64,000 nt of DNA from Dolomedes plantarius (Eukaryota > Arthropoda > Arachnida > Araneae > Dolomedidae): positions 189,805,551 to 189,869,550 of the forward strand of contig OU015496.1 of the NCBI GenBank assembly GCA_907164885.2. The letters run 5' to 3'. This document shows positions 46,819 to 57,573 of this stretch, one piece after another (the first letter of the stretch is position 1; each line of letters opens with the position of its first letter). The translations under genes were made by a program, and so were the position numbers. Under the pieces are notes generated by a model. It saw only the letters and a program-made list of their open reading frames with translations. It was not told the origin of the DNA and searched no databases.

Positions 46819-46822
46819 TTAA

Positions 46823-47546
46823 GGAGAGAGATCACCTTAAACCCTTCAAGAAGCTCAATTTTATATTATGATTTAATATTGAAGAATGAAATATAAGGAA
46901 TCTTATGAAAATTTTTTTAAGTCGTTACTACAATTAGAACAGATTTTATGGACAAATGTATAAAACTAATAGTAAAGTAATTTATAGAAAATTTAAACTT
47001 TAAATTGATTTTCCTAAAAACTGTTATTTTGAAAGTTGTGCGCACTATTTCTTCAAAACTAATCATCACAAATTCCTAAAATTTTTTATATACATGTATA
47101 TCTTGCATGTTTCTACAATTTCTACCTAAATTTAGGTATTTTTTCGTAGAAATTTTTTTTTAAAAATTTATATTTTTTTTGTACATTACAATACATTTGC
47201 CTGAAAAAATATTTTTATGTGAAATATGGTAACTCTTTTAGGTGTAGATTAAATTATAACCTATGGATAATATATATACAAGTAATTTAATATATATCTC
47301 TTATAGTTTTTTAAAAAAATCTGCACATTGCATTGATCTAAGATTCACTATTCATAAAACATTTTTTTCTTAAAATAATTTCTAATAATCTCCCAACAAT
47401 TCTGTTTTTTTTTTCTAATAGATAAACCTTTGTACAATTCACCTTTGAAAATTGGTTTAAATTAATTACAAATTAACTGTTTGACAACACATTAAGCTTG
47501 GTAGTAAAATCAGTGTATTTTTATGCATGCAAAGGTGATCTCCCCC
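46823..47546. mobile_element. Passenger MITE K1 in P2
   Basis: Flanked by TTAA at 46819-46822 and 47547-47550, with inverted ends GGAGAGAGATCACCTTAAAC and GGTGATCTCCCCC. Reverse-oriented relative to P1's copy, in step with the reversed P element. Confidence 0.85.
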
Positions 47547-47817
47547 TTAAGAACTTTAATAAAGTTTAGCAAAAAAAGCAGTTCAAATAGAAATTTTCAA
47601 CGAATGTAAACAATTGTTAAGTTGAATAAATAAATTCATATTAAAAACTCACTTAAAAAAAAAACATTTATTTAGAAAAATACGAAAAATCCTTATAAAA
47701 GCGTATGGTTTCCTTGTTATAGCGGCAACGGGTAAGGCGCGCGCGCCATCTAGTGGTGGTGACCAAATCGGAGACACAATTTTAACACTGAGCTTCCCCT
47801 CCTTCTGTAGCTTCATG

Positions 47818-47927
47818 GTTTCCGTGTTATGGCGGCAACAGTACAAGCTTGCGCGCCACCTAGTGATGGCGACCAAATGGGAGACACTTTTCTAATACGG
47901 AGCTGCTCTTCCTTCTGTAGCTTCATG
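47818..47927. repeat. Extra P 3'-end fragment (110 bp)
   Basis: Directly follows the P2 right end and repeats the same terminal 110 bp (GTTTCCGTGTTATGGCGGCA ... CTTCTGTAGCTTCATG). It forms a tandem of two 3' termini. Confidence 0.85.
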
Positions 47928-47948
47928 GTTGGCGGGTATCGCGTAAGC

Positions 47949-48088
47949 GTACACTGCGCAGTGGAACGAAATTTGATTTCTGCGCAATGTTTGAAGCTTG
48001 ACAGTTGGCGCAGAACATGCAGAAACATGGCTTACAATGACAAACCAACACAAGCAAACGCTGCGCACTTGAATACTGCGCAGTGTAC
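47949..48088. repeat. Short inverted-repeat element
   Basis: GTACACTGCGCAGT (47949-47962) and ACTGCGCAGTGTAC (48075-48088) are exact inverted repeats, with outer TCGC.../...GCGA symmetry. 140 bp, GC-richer than its surroundings, non-coding. MITE-like, family unknown. Confidence 0.7.
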
Positions 48089-48111
48089 GGAATGCGAGAG
48101 CCGCCCACTTA

Positions 48112-48297
48112 GGGCCTGCTCACATAGGAGTCCGTAGCGTTGCGTTAAGGAAAAGATGACGTTGAGACGAAAAAAAACCAATCATAGGCCTCCAAACGAT
48201 TAGCAATGAAACTTTTAACGCCTATGATTGGTTTATTTTCGTCTCAACGTCATCTTTTCCTTAACGCAACGCAACGGACTCCTATGTGAAGAGGCCC
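48112..48297. mobile_element. Harbinger-type MITE, 186 bp
   Basis: Flanked by TTA (48109-48111, 48298-48300), the PIF/Harbinger target. Ends GGGCCTGCTCACATAGGAGT and, reversed, GGGCCTCTTCACATAGGAGT. The symmetry continues for about 65 bp per arm. A related end is at 62225. Confidence 0.9.
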
Positions 48298-48301
48298 TTA
48301 G

Positions 48302-48804
48302 GCACGTATATTTTGGCACATTTTATCTTACCCCCTCCACCCGAGTTTAATCTCCTGTCTCTAGTCTTCCTGCATCGACATATTGAATTAACTGCCTGCG
48401 CGTGGCCTGGCAATGCTAAGCGTGGTACTGCAGGCGAGAGAGAGAGAGGGGAAACGAAGAGGCCTAATTCTAGCTTTGTTTCGCGCAGGGCTGTAAGTTA
48501 TATTATGAGCGCCCTGTTTTGGCAAAATGCAGTAAAAATATTTATTATAATATTATTTTCGATAAAGCTTTCTGATAAGGCAAACCAGGCTTTTGAGCTA
48601 ATGTAAAGCCACCGGGGCCCCTAGGCTGGCTGGGCCCCTAGGCTAGGGCCTTGTAGGCCTAGGTAGAAATCCGGCACTGTATTTATTGATATTGACAAGG
48701 GAATAACTTTACAAATTGAATAGCAATACAGTTAGATTTATCGTAGTTCATTTTAATGGTATAATAAAAGATATTATTCAGTTAAATTATTAAATGAGTA
48801 GAAT
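48302..48804. other. No gene; hAT-type terminus at 48679
   Basis: Read on the minus strand from 48679, CAGTGCCGGATTTCTACC followed by AGGCCT and GGGGCCCC blocks resembles the end of a hAT element. An open frame at 48286-48606 has no domain. The rest is unassigned. Confidence 0.45.
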
Positions 48805-49503
48805 AATTCAATTCAAAAGTAATATAAAATAAAAACTTAAATTTAATAGTAAATGTGATTTATAATTTTGACTGTTTTCTTAATTTTTTAACTTTAGCAC
48901 ACAGAATTTTTATTTTCTGGTTTCCATATAAAATTCATGCGCGTAATTAGGAAAAAGTTGATAACATTTTGAATTAAATTAATGTTATGTTGCTCATTGC
49001 AACCTATTACTAGCATAGGAGGACCAGTATAAATTTCTTTTATCACTTGAAAAATTAATTTATTATTTAGTTTATTAAAATTTAGAGTTTTGATTATTGC
49101 AATTTCTAGAATATTAATTACTTTTAAAAACAATTCTGAAGGGTATAATAAAGAACCTTTACTTTTTAAAAAAATAAATTTATTTTGATCAGTATTGCTG
49201 TTTATAGTGGTTAAGTTTTGAATGCATTGGTCACATTTAGAAAAATCTACTGATCCTCCTAACAACATAACCAGCAACATAATTTATAATGAAATCTGGC
49301 CACTGGAACAACCAGGTGCAAAATATCTGTGCACAGAATAAATTTAAAAATTTGTAAAACAATTTTCCAAAACACGTGTCCGTATAAGTCAATGAAAAAT
49401 CGGCTGAAGTAGAACATGTCGTGCCATCCGGTGAGCGACCATATTCGGTCCATTTTTCGAGGAATTCCCAATTGAAGCTTAAGCTTCTTCTTTTAGCTTC
49501 ATG
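48805..49503 (-). mobile_element. P-superfamily element P3, truncated
   Basis: Only the 5'/THAP end half is present. The right terminus CATGAAGCTAAAAGAAG (reversed) lies at 49503. On the left, homology to P1 (29740 onward) starts abruptly at about 48805. The K1/K2 region and 3' end are missing. Confidence 0.82.
48894..49320 (-). pseudogene. P-type transposase remnant with C-terminal region (P3)
   Basis: Best preserved C-terminus in the window. A THAP-start remnant (FAPGCS near 49310) is fused to WPDFIINYVAGYVVRRI, then CDQCIQNL, a long helical stretch with SKGSLLYPSELFLKVI, and IYTGPPMLVIGCNEQHN. P/THAP9-type transposases have the YxxGYVVRK and C-x2-C elements in this C-terminal region. One frame change occurs near 49250. 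The whole catalytic middle is absent, as in P1, so the deletion predates spread of this subfamily or recurred. Confidence 0.78.
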
Positions 49504-49920
49504 GTTCACTACAAGAGTATCCCTCCAGTGATGAACTTCGTGAAGGAACGACAAAACGTTAAAAGTAAATATTAAATATACAATGATATTTAAAAAAATA
49601 TATTTCACGTACAAATTGTTCTTTGAGAGATATCTGATGCAAATTTACAAGACAAATTAAACGAAAAGAAAATATGTGGCATGTAAATCTGACATATTAA
49701 ATTAATATATAAAGAAAACAGTAATATCTGAATGTAATAAACATTTCACTTGTGTATACCATAATGAATATACGTCCCTGAATACAAAATGTTGCAAAGG
49801 TTAAAGAAAAATAATTTACTTTACAAAATATGAATATGTATATACCTATCAAAATTTAAATGTAATATATATGATGCAAATTTAAGAATATATACAGTAT
49901 ATTTTAACCATTTTCAGTTA
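49504..49920. other. No gene recognised (Gypsy 3' flank)
   Basis: AT-rich, downstream on the minus strand of the Gypsy pol end. Could include the element's 3' untranslated part, but no LTR border is visible. Confidence 0.35.
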
Positions 49921-50490
49921 TTAACCTCTTATTAAACATCTACCAGATTTTACACATCTATCAGATTTAGTTACTTGAGTTTTTATGAAAGTCTCAGGAT
50001 TTTTTAGTAATTTCTTTTCTTTTGGTTGAGTTTCAGGGTAATCACTCTCAGGTAAGTCGTTAAAGATAAAAGCTGGCTTGACTCTATCAAGTGAGACACA
50101 ACTTTACTTCCCATTTAAGTCGATGGTGATGCTCTTGGTCTCCCGTGAAAGTATTGCATGAGGACCAGTGTAGGGTTCTGACAATGGTGGACTCATGAGA
50201 GCAAGTGTTTAATTCTTGGTGCACAAAAACCTTGGATTTCACATGATAGGATGTCGGGATGGGTTTGATATCAATCATCCTTTCCCGCAATTGTTGAATG
50301 AAATTGTTTTGTGAAATTTCAGGCGGTGAAGATTCTGTGCACAAATCTGCTGGAAGTTTGGGTGAAATACCATACACTAAGTCAGCGCTGGATGCATTTA
50401 TATCTGTTTTCACAGCAGCCCTAAGTCCAAGTAAGATGGCAGGTAAACATTCAGTTCATCTAGGATTTTCATGAGCCTTTAAGAGCACTC
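49921..50490 (-). pseudogene. Ty3/Gypsy pol, integrase C-terminal end
   Basis: On the minus strand: LPAILLGLRAAVKTDI, SADLVYGISPKLPADL, an SYHVKSKVFVHQEL segment, then in another frame VSLDRVKPAFI and a terminal KSGRCLIRG before the stop at 49921. This is the typical end of a Gypsy integrase (LLGLRT..K.D...SPAELVYG...RLP; LDRLKPA). At least one frameshift is present. The upstream part is cut off at 50491 by a P-type terminus. Confidence 0.82.
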
Positions 50491-50530
50491 CATGAAGCTA
50501 CAGAAGGAGGAGTAGCTCAGTGTTAATAAT
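50491..50530. repeat. P-superfamily terminus P4 (about 40 bp)
   Basis: CATGAAGCTACAGAAGGAGG followed by AGTAGCTCAGTGTTAA matches only the outermost 3'-end bases of P1. It abuts the Gypsy integrase frame. The remainder of the element is not present. Confidence 0.75.
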
Positions 50531-51169
50531 TACAAGATAAAAAGACTTTTTATATACCATGTTTTTAAACTTTCTGTTGAAAAAAAAAAAGAAATGTAAT
50601 TTACATGCAGCTTCTTTATGAGCTGCAAACTAATTCTCATCTTCCATAGTTAATTATGGATTTCAAAATTATAAATTAGGTACTTACGTATTATAGCTGA
50701 AGCTTTGCGGTTTGGCGAAAAAGCGGCAATAAAGCGCCAATTATGCGCCCCATCCTTGTTGATAGTATTGTTTTCGCCATTCATTGCTTTTCTCTCCCGT
50801 TCTAAGTTTCCTTTAGTAGATTTTCTTTATTTTTTTAGGTTATGAAAGTTATTTGACAAAGATCTTTTATAAAAGAAGTTTGACGAGAAATATGACAGTG
50901 TAATACCTCAACTTTGATAAAAGATAACTTTTATAAAAGTTGGGTTCTTCGTCAAAGTTTTATAAAAGATTTCGGTGCCCGGATGTTATAAACAACATTT
51001 CGAGCAACAGCATGTTAAAAAAATACAAATGTGTGGAAAACGCGGCAGATAAAGAACAAGATTTCGATTCGAAATAGTTTTAGCTCTAATTAAAAATTGC
51101 GCACTAATGACAAAACAGAAATACACGAAAAATATTCAAAATGAGTATGTTAAAAACGCAAATCTTTCA

Positions 51170-51725
51170 AAGGAAAAGTCTTAGGATGCTGAAATTTTAC
51201 ATGGTGGTTACTCCTAAGCTCTAGATGCCCACTAAGAAATATTTTTAAAAAGTACAAATATTAAGGGGTTTAAAAGGGGCTTAACCCCCTCCCCACTGAA
51301 AAAAACCCCATTGTATCTCTGAAACCATAGGACCCAGGAAGTTGAAATTTCGTATGGTGGTTCCCCTTAAGCCCTAGGGGCCCACTAAAAAATCTTTTTG
51401 AAAATGCAAATTTTAAGGGGGCTAAGAGTGGCTTAACTCCCCTCTAAAAAAAACCCCATAGTATCTCTGGAACCATAAGGCCTAGAAAGCTGAAATTTTG
51501 CGTGGTGGTTCCCCTTAAGCCCTAGGTACACACCAATAAATATTTTTTAACAGCTCGAATTTTAAGGGGTTTAACCCCCTCCCCCCTAAAAAATCCCACT
51601 GTATCTCTGGAACCATAGGATCTAGGAAGCTGAAATTTTGTATGGTACTTCCCCTTAAGCCCTAGGTACACACCAATAATTCTTTTTTAAGAGCTCGAAT
51701 TTTAAGGGATTTAGCCCCCTTAGAT
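51170..51725 (+). repeat. Tandem array, left arm
   Basis: About four and a half units, each with CTGAAATTTTG, GGTGGTTCCCCTTAAGCCCT, AATTTTAAGGGG and GTATCTCTGGAACCAT. Units differ by substitutions and length of the C/A tracts. Confidence 0.85.
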
Positions 51726-51729
51726 AGAA

Positions 51730-51885
51730 ATAACTTTTATAAAAGATCTTTGTCAAAGAACTTTGATAGTGTAATAGGGGTATTTTGAGGTTATAGCATT
51801 TCTTTTATGTATAACTGTTATAAAAGATACAAATAACTTTTAAAAAATATCTTTGTCAAAGAACTTTGATAGTGTAATATAGGCC
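51730..51885. repeat. Duplicated ACTTTGATAGTGTAATA segment
   Basis: AACTTTTATAAAAGATCTTT then GTCAAAGAACTTTGATAGTG occurs at 51731-51778 and, slightly diverged, at 51835-51882. A related, partly inverted version lies at 50850-50970. Confidence 0.75.
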
Positions 51886-52589
51886 AAAAGGAAGAAGATG
51901 CAGTGTCTTTTTTCCAGATCCGTGGAATTTTGCCCAGTCAGTGTGTATGCCCGAATTTTCACAACATGCGTGCCTATTTTAATCGACCAGTAGCTGGAGA
52001 TGTAATATTAAAGATTGCTACAAAACAGTCAGAATTCAGAAGGAAAACTGGTTCTACGGTTCCCGATTGCCAAACTTTAAATATTTGCATTTTCCGTCGA
52101 AACCTGTATGCATATCAATTTGTGTCTAATTTGCATTACCCCTTCTTGGCGCGTCGCTTTTTTTTGTCTAAGAGTGTATTCCTATTTTGTCTTTAATATG
52201 AAATTTTTAATAAGATCTAAAATTATCTATAGCGAAATCATGTTCTTCAGCTGCTTATTTTTTTTAAACTTTTCCATGTGTTTTCCAAATACTTTTTTAA
52301 ACATGCTGCTGCTCAAAATGTTGATGCATGTTTAATAACTGCTTTCGTATATTTCATACACGTGCTTCGCCACAGATTACACGAGTGCCATGAATTATGT
52401 CATTTGGTTCATTTAATTTCAATTAACTTTAGCAGTAAGGTGGAGTCATTTCTCATAAGGAGTTCATCGCAGAATCTAACGACAGTGATCCGAATTTAAA
52501 TACGAGTTTTGGATATTTCATTTTTATTTTGGGGATTTAAAACCACTTTACAACCTCCTAAAATGTTGCTTCTTAAACATCTTTCTTGG

Positions 52590-53360
52590 CCAACACCTAG
52601 AGCCTAAGAGGAAACGCCATGCAAAATTTCAACTTCTTCGGCCTTATTGTTCCAGAGATACAGTGGGTTATTTAGGGGGAGGGGGGGCTAAACCCCTTAA
52701 AATCCGAACTTTAAAAATATATTTAAGTGTGCCCCTACGGCTTAAGAGGAACCACCATACAAAATTTCAGCTTCCTAGGCCTTATGGTTCCAGAGATACA
52801 GTAGGATTTTTTTGGGGGGAGAGGGGACAAAGCCCCTTAAATTTCGAGCGTTCAAAATGATTTATTGGTATGCACCTAGAGCTTAAGAGGAACCACCATA
52901 GGAAATTTCAGCTTCCTAGGTCTTGTGGTTCCAGAGATACAGTGGGTGTTTTTAGAGGGGGGGGGGCATGGGGTTAATCTCTTTTTAACCCCCTTAAAAT
53001 ATACAGTTTCCAAAAAAAGATTTCTTAGAAGGCACTTGGGATGGGGAACCACCATACGAAATTTCAACTTCCTAGGCCCTATGGTGCCAAAGATACAATG
53101 AGTGTTTTTAGAGGGGGGCAGGGGGTTAAGTTCTTTTTAACCCCCTTAAAATTTGCAGTTTCCAAAAAAAGATTTCTTAGAAGGCACCTAGGGATTATGG
53201 GGAACCAGTATACGAAATTTCAACTTCCTAGGTCCTATGGTTACAAAGATACAGTGGGTGTTTTTAGAGGGGGGCAGGGGGTTAAGCCCTTTTTAACCCC
53301 CTTAAAATTTGCATTTAATAAAGAAATCTTATTGGGCACGTAGAGCTTGGGAGCAACCAT
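52590..53360 (-). repeat. Tandem array, right arm (inverted)
   Basis: About six units that are reverse complements of the left-arm units (AGGAACCACCATA, AAATTTCAGCTTCCTAGG, GGTTCCAGAGATACAGTGGG) with G runs between. A 100-codon frame at 53041-53343 only translates two units and is not a gene. Confidence 0.85.
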
Positions 53361-53904
53361 GTTTTCCACAGATTTGTATTATTTTAACATGCTTCTGCTC
53401 GAAATGTTATGATTTCCGGGCAGGAAATAGGTTGCCACTGTGAAGTTAGGTGCTGGCGAGCAGATATTACGCCAAGGGTTAAAGGCTGCCAAGCTTCAGC
53501 TATAATACGTAAGTACCATAAAGGGTAATCTATAATTTGAAGGAAAAAAATCAATGAATTTCGCAGAAAAAATATCGCAAATAGCATGTGGGCGTAAATA
53601 AAAATTATCCCATTGTCATGAAAATGTAATATGCTTGGTTCACTATTTCGTTAATAGATGGCGCCTGTAGCGCAGTTACTTTTGGCTCCAGACGCTTTTG
53701 TACGCCAGACGCCTTTTACTTAATGGATTTTAAAATATGGACTAAATATGGCTAAAAGTATTAAAATAATGCATTTTCATCGTGTTCTGAGCTATTCTAA
53801 AAGTTTCAAATGTCTAGCTAGTCGGGTAGTTAGTTAAAAATCGATTGCAAGATTTGTACCAGACAAACACACAAACAAGAAAGTAAGTTAATAAAAACAT
53901 GGTA

Positions 53905-54005
53905 AAAATGTGTCTCACATTTGGTCGTTGCCAGTAGATGGCGCACTCGCACAGCTCCGGACTTTGACACGGAAACCATAATATGGATTTTTCGTATTTT
54001 TGAAG
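53905..54005. repeat. Diverged P 3'-end fragment
   Basis: AAAAATGTGTCTCACATTTG, AGTAGATGGCGC and ACGGAAACCAT...ATATGGATTTTTCG follow the P1 3' subterminal sequence in order, without the CATGAAGC end. Confidence 0.7.
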
Positions 54006-54019
54006 AGAAAAAACTTCGG

Positions 54020-55044
54020 CAAAGTTTCTTTATGACCACCCGGTATTATGAAAAATTTAGGTTATGTATTTTATGCTAATTAATTAAATTGAATTTCACT
54101 ATTCATTTTATAATTGAAAGGAAATGTAATATTATTCTTAATACTGGATGAAATTAAAATAAATTTTAAATAATTTGTATATTTTCTGAAAAATGTACAT
54201 CAACAATAATTTTAATTAATTAGGCCCGAAATCTGTAATAAATATTTTGACCTGCACAAAAAAGTTATATTTGTTATGATATAAACTACGGGCTATTGAG
54301 TTTCTTTCTGGTGAAAAGGAGCAGTGTTGATGTCGCGTTCCCGCAAAAAGGGGGCGGGGCGGAGCTTAATTTTCTCTTTGCAGAAAAAAGGAGTGGAAAG
54401 TAAAAAGGAATGTTTTTACGAATGAACTTTTGAACGGAATTATTTTCAGAATCGATGCAGTAGTATATAAGTAGCTCTGAAATGGTTCGCCCCTTTTGGA
54501 TAGAGTGACCGATATCTAAATCTGAAGAAATCGTAGAGAAATTATTGATAAAATGTTTAATTTCTTTAAACGTGAAATAATTTTTTTTCCGATACGCGTA
54601 TGCATTATAAATTGAGCTGTATTATACATAAAATACGTTTATATTACTTCATTTTTTCGTTTCTATTATTTTATCAAATCAAACTATCATATTTTTTCAA
54701 AAATTCTGTTACATGCTATTTTCCAGTTATTTGAAGGAAAAAAATTCTCGTTTAACATCAGAATACACGAATCTGGAATTTCTTTGCATTTTGTCGAAAG
54801 ACAGTGTGCCCACTGCATTACTAGAAGGAAAAAAAAAAAAAAGCAATTTTAAGAAAAAAATTCTGTATCTTACGTTAAAAATTCTAAATTTCTCAATTTT
54901 GTTTATGTCAAGATTGAGAAGTGGATATATCGTAAAACTTTTATAGTTATAATCCTCACATTTTTATGTATGACAGTGAAAATCTATGAAGTGCCATAAT
55001 CTTGTCTTTAGATTTATATAAGGCTTATTTTTATTTATTTATTT
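54020..55044. other. No gene recognised
   Basis: AT-rich. A frame at 54713-54946 starts like a helical KEKNSR segment but ends in low-complexity Lys/Phe-rich sequence, so it is not called. Confidence 0.4.
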
Positions 55045-55189
55045 TATTTAGTGGGGAAGCACTTGTCGTGATGCATTCGCCTTTTGTTAATCACCCCGAA
55101 ATCTTGCTGGCTACTTTATTCAGGGAGCGCCATTTTGGTGAAGCGGTATTGCTCTCTATGAGGAGACATCACGATAACGACCAAGACTT

Positions 55190-55262
55190 ATCGGGGTTTT
55201 GAACCCAAGCTCATTGCGTGGAAGATCATAACGCTAACCACTGCACCATGTGAGCGGCTCTG
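55190..55262 (-). repeat. tRNA-like SINE head
   Basis: Minus strand: A-box-like CATGGTGCAGTGGTTAGCG and B-box-like GGGTTCAAAACCC at tRNA spacing. A SINE body probably extends down to about 55,050. Confidence 0.6.
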
Positions 55263-55584
55263 TATTATACATGTTACTACTGAGAAATCTCCCTATGGTA
55301 TAAAATAACTCAAAAATCCTTTTCTTTAAGTGGAATAACAACCCTCGATATACACACTGGAATTCAATTTTAACTCATGATTTATATATATAATTCGAAA
55401 ATTATCCAGTTTGAGGTGAAAAAAACTTACTTTAAAATGTTTAGAATATCTATCAATATTTTTTAAGGGAAAAATTTTATATAAAAATTTAATAAATTTA
55501 TGTTTCGTCGGTTACAAGAACGTCATATATAGATAGTTAAATTCCAAAAAACCGATGGACGTCGATAATTATCATGAAACTAAA

Positions 55585-55690
55585 ATAAGGGGCTTAACCT
55601 CCAATGGGGAACTCCTCGAAGACTGGACCGATTATAATCGCCTACCGGCAGATGGCGCAATATGTTCTACTTCAGCGGATTATTCAATGA
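55585..55690 (+). repeat. Diverged P 5'-end fragment
   Basis: CTCCAATGGGGAACTCCTCG, GACCGATTATAATCGC and CGGCAGATGGCGCAATATG parallel the THAP-side subterminal sequence of P2 and P6. The terminal CATGAAGCT is lost. Confidence 0.7.
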
Positions 55691-57260
55691 CTAAAGCTAA
55701 GTGTCCACTTGAGAGAAAATCTCGAGATTAATCTCAGGGGGTTGTCCATTTGAGATCACTCACGCTCTCGAGACAGGTTTGTGAGACTCGATGGTCACTG
55801 CAGTCTCGAGAGCGGGAACATTTCGTATCGACTTGAGAGTGAACTCGCAGTCAGTTCTGTGATTTGATCGCAGTTTGTTTGTTTTTCTTCTTTCAAAATG
55901 GATTCGCGTCAGGCCCTTGGTTTTGTAATTGCCTATAAAATTGCGAAAAAGCGGAAAGTGTAAAAAAAGGAGTGTTGGGTGAGAAAATGGGTGGATAGAA
56001 GAAATGAATTTGGAGCTTGTTCTACACTAGTAAATGAGTTGCGGTTGGAAGACGCACAGCAGTTCAAAAATTTTATTCGGATGTCTGCAGTGCAATTTGA
56101 ACTGCTGCTAAATTTGGTAAAACACCAGATTGTGAAGCAAGACACAAAGTTACGCGATGCAATTCCTGTACATGACAGATTGATGGTAACCCTTCGTTTT
56201 CTTGCTGCAGGTAAGCATATTCAAGCGAATATTCAAGTACAGTAGATTCCCGCTACATATTTTAGCTATTTTTTTTTATGAATACTTTTTTTATGAATTT
56301 TTTTCTTTTTTTTATGAATACATCTTTTCCTTCAGCTTAATTTTATTATCAATACTACAAACTGCATACGTAGATGCAAGTTTTCGTAGATTAAATTTTT
56401 AATTTACTAAATTTTAATTAGTATTTTTTTTTTAAAATCCCGTTCGGATTAACCGGATGTCCGGACCATCGGGGTTCCGATTACCGGGATTTTATTGTAC
56501 TCACCTCATGAATATTGGATTTTTTGAATAGTGAGTATACATAACTATGAATTTTCAGGAGATGCTTATTGTAATCTGCAGTACCTTTTCCGCCTTCCAC
56601 CTTGTACAATTGGAAGAATAGTTCCTGAAGTATGTCAAGCTATTTATGATAATTTAAAGGAAGAATATTTGAAGGTATGTGTAAAAAGTTTTAGTGAGCA
56701 AATTATAAATTAAAAAGTTACTTTATTTTTATTATGAAACTACAAAACAGAAACATAAATATTTACACTTTAAAATAAACTAGCACAAAATGAATTGAAA
56801 AATTCTTGGATTGCTTGAGTCTCAGCACTTGATGGAGGAAGGTTCTTGTCAACAGCGATAGTTGGTGATGCAATTAGGGAAGGTGTAGTACTTGAATTTG
56901 AAGAGGATGGCACATTGGACCAGTTGTTTTTTTCGGAGGATGAAGCATTTGCATTTGAAGAGGATGATACGGTGGACCAGTAGCTTCTTTCATCCATATC
57001 AGAAATAAGTGCTATCGATTTATGAATAACACTTTTTAATTGCCCTCTGTAATAATCTGATTTTAAATTTTTCAATTCCAACGCTACGTATTCTCCAAAG
57101 CGATCAAAATCGCCTTTCGGCTTTTTCATAATTTCTATTGCTTCCTTTAGAATGTCATCCTCATCTTGAGTTTGTGATTTTTTTTATTGCAAGGGATTTT
57201 TCTTGGCTCACTTTCTATTTGATCATCCTCCAAAATTTCCGAGTTGTCCAGGGTGTTATT

Positions 57261-57573
57261 CTGAGATATTAGGAACACAATATAGCAGGTATGAACAATA
57301 CGGTCTTTATTTTGATTCGAAAATATATTATTTATTTTGTTTTTCTACCGGTAATATGAGAAACACCTTTCTCTAATTTTTTACCAGTAAAAATTGGAGA
57401 AAAAACATTTCTCATTTTCTGGTAGAAAAACAAAATAATTTGTTTTCAAATCAAAATAATTAATGTAGAAGATGAAACCAAAACTTAGTCTCAAAATTAG
57501 TTTAAAATAATTAATGTTTCTAGCAATAATAAGGTAATCATATCTAAATAAAATCGTTTAATTTTTTTTTCAG
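57261..57573. other. Intronic sequence, no gene
   Basis: Rest of HARBI intron 2 beyond the antisense MADF exon. Near 57340-57440 an imperfect inverted repeat (TTTGTTTTTCTACCGGTAA / TGGTAGAAAAACAAAATAA) can fold. Confidence 0.5.

Larger units (their letters stand above)
44937..47817 (+). mobile_element. P-superfamily element P2
   Basis: A 2.88-kb copy in the orientation opposite to P1. The left end is the 5'/THAP end (CATGAAGCTACAGAAGGAG) and the right end the 3' end (CTCCTTCTGTAGCTTCATG). K2 lies at about 46038-46818 and K1 at 46823-47546, the same order relative to the ends as in P1. The outer 8-bp flanks (TGTAGAAA and GTTTCCGT) do not match, so its borders were rearranged after insertion. 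Confidence 0.88.
50681..53515. mobile_element. Foldback element with repeat-array arms, 2.8 kb
   Basis: Perfect 25-bp inverted ends (50681-50705, TACTTACGTATTATAGCTGA...; 53491-53515). Next come further inverted segments (AAATACAAATGTGTGGAAAAC near 51020 against 53350-53385), then on each arm a tandem array of about 120-145-bp units in opposite orientation. The centre, 51,900-52,500, is non-repetitive; a 97-codon frame at 51903-52196 has no known domain. This is the architecture of a foldback transposon; superfamily unknown. Confidence 0.75.

Noticed and set aside
44238..47927. A single large P element with 3' ends on both sides
   Set aside because: It contains an internal 5'/THAP end at 44937 and two right-hand 3' ends. 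The parts match separate copies of P1-like structure, so a composite is more likely.
52590..53343. Frames of 60-100 codons in the foldback arm as repeat proteins
   Set aside because: They translate the non-coding tandem units and their G runs; unit lengths vary and are not multiples of three.
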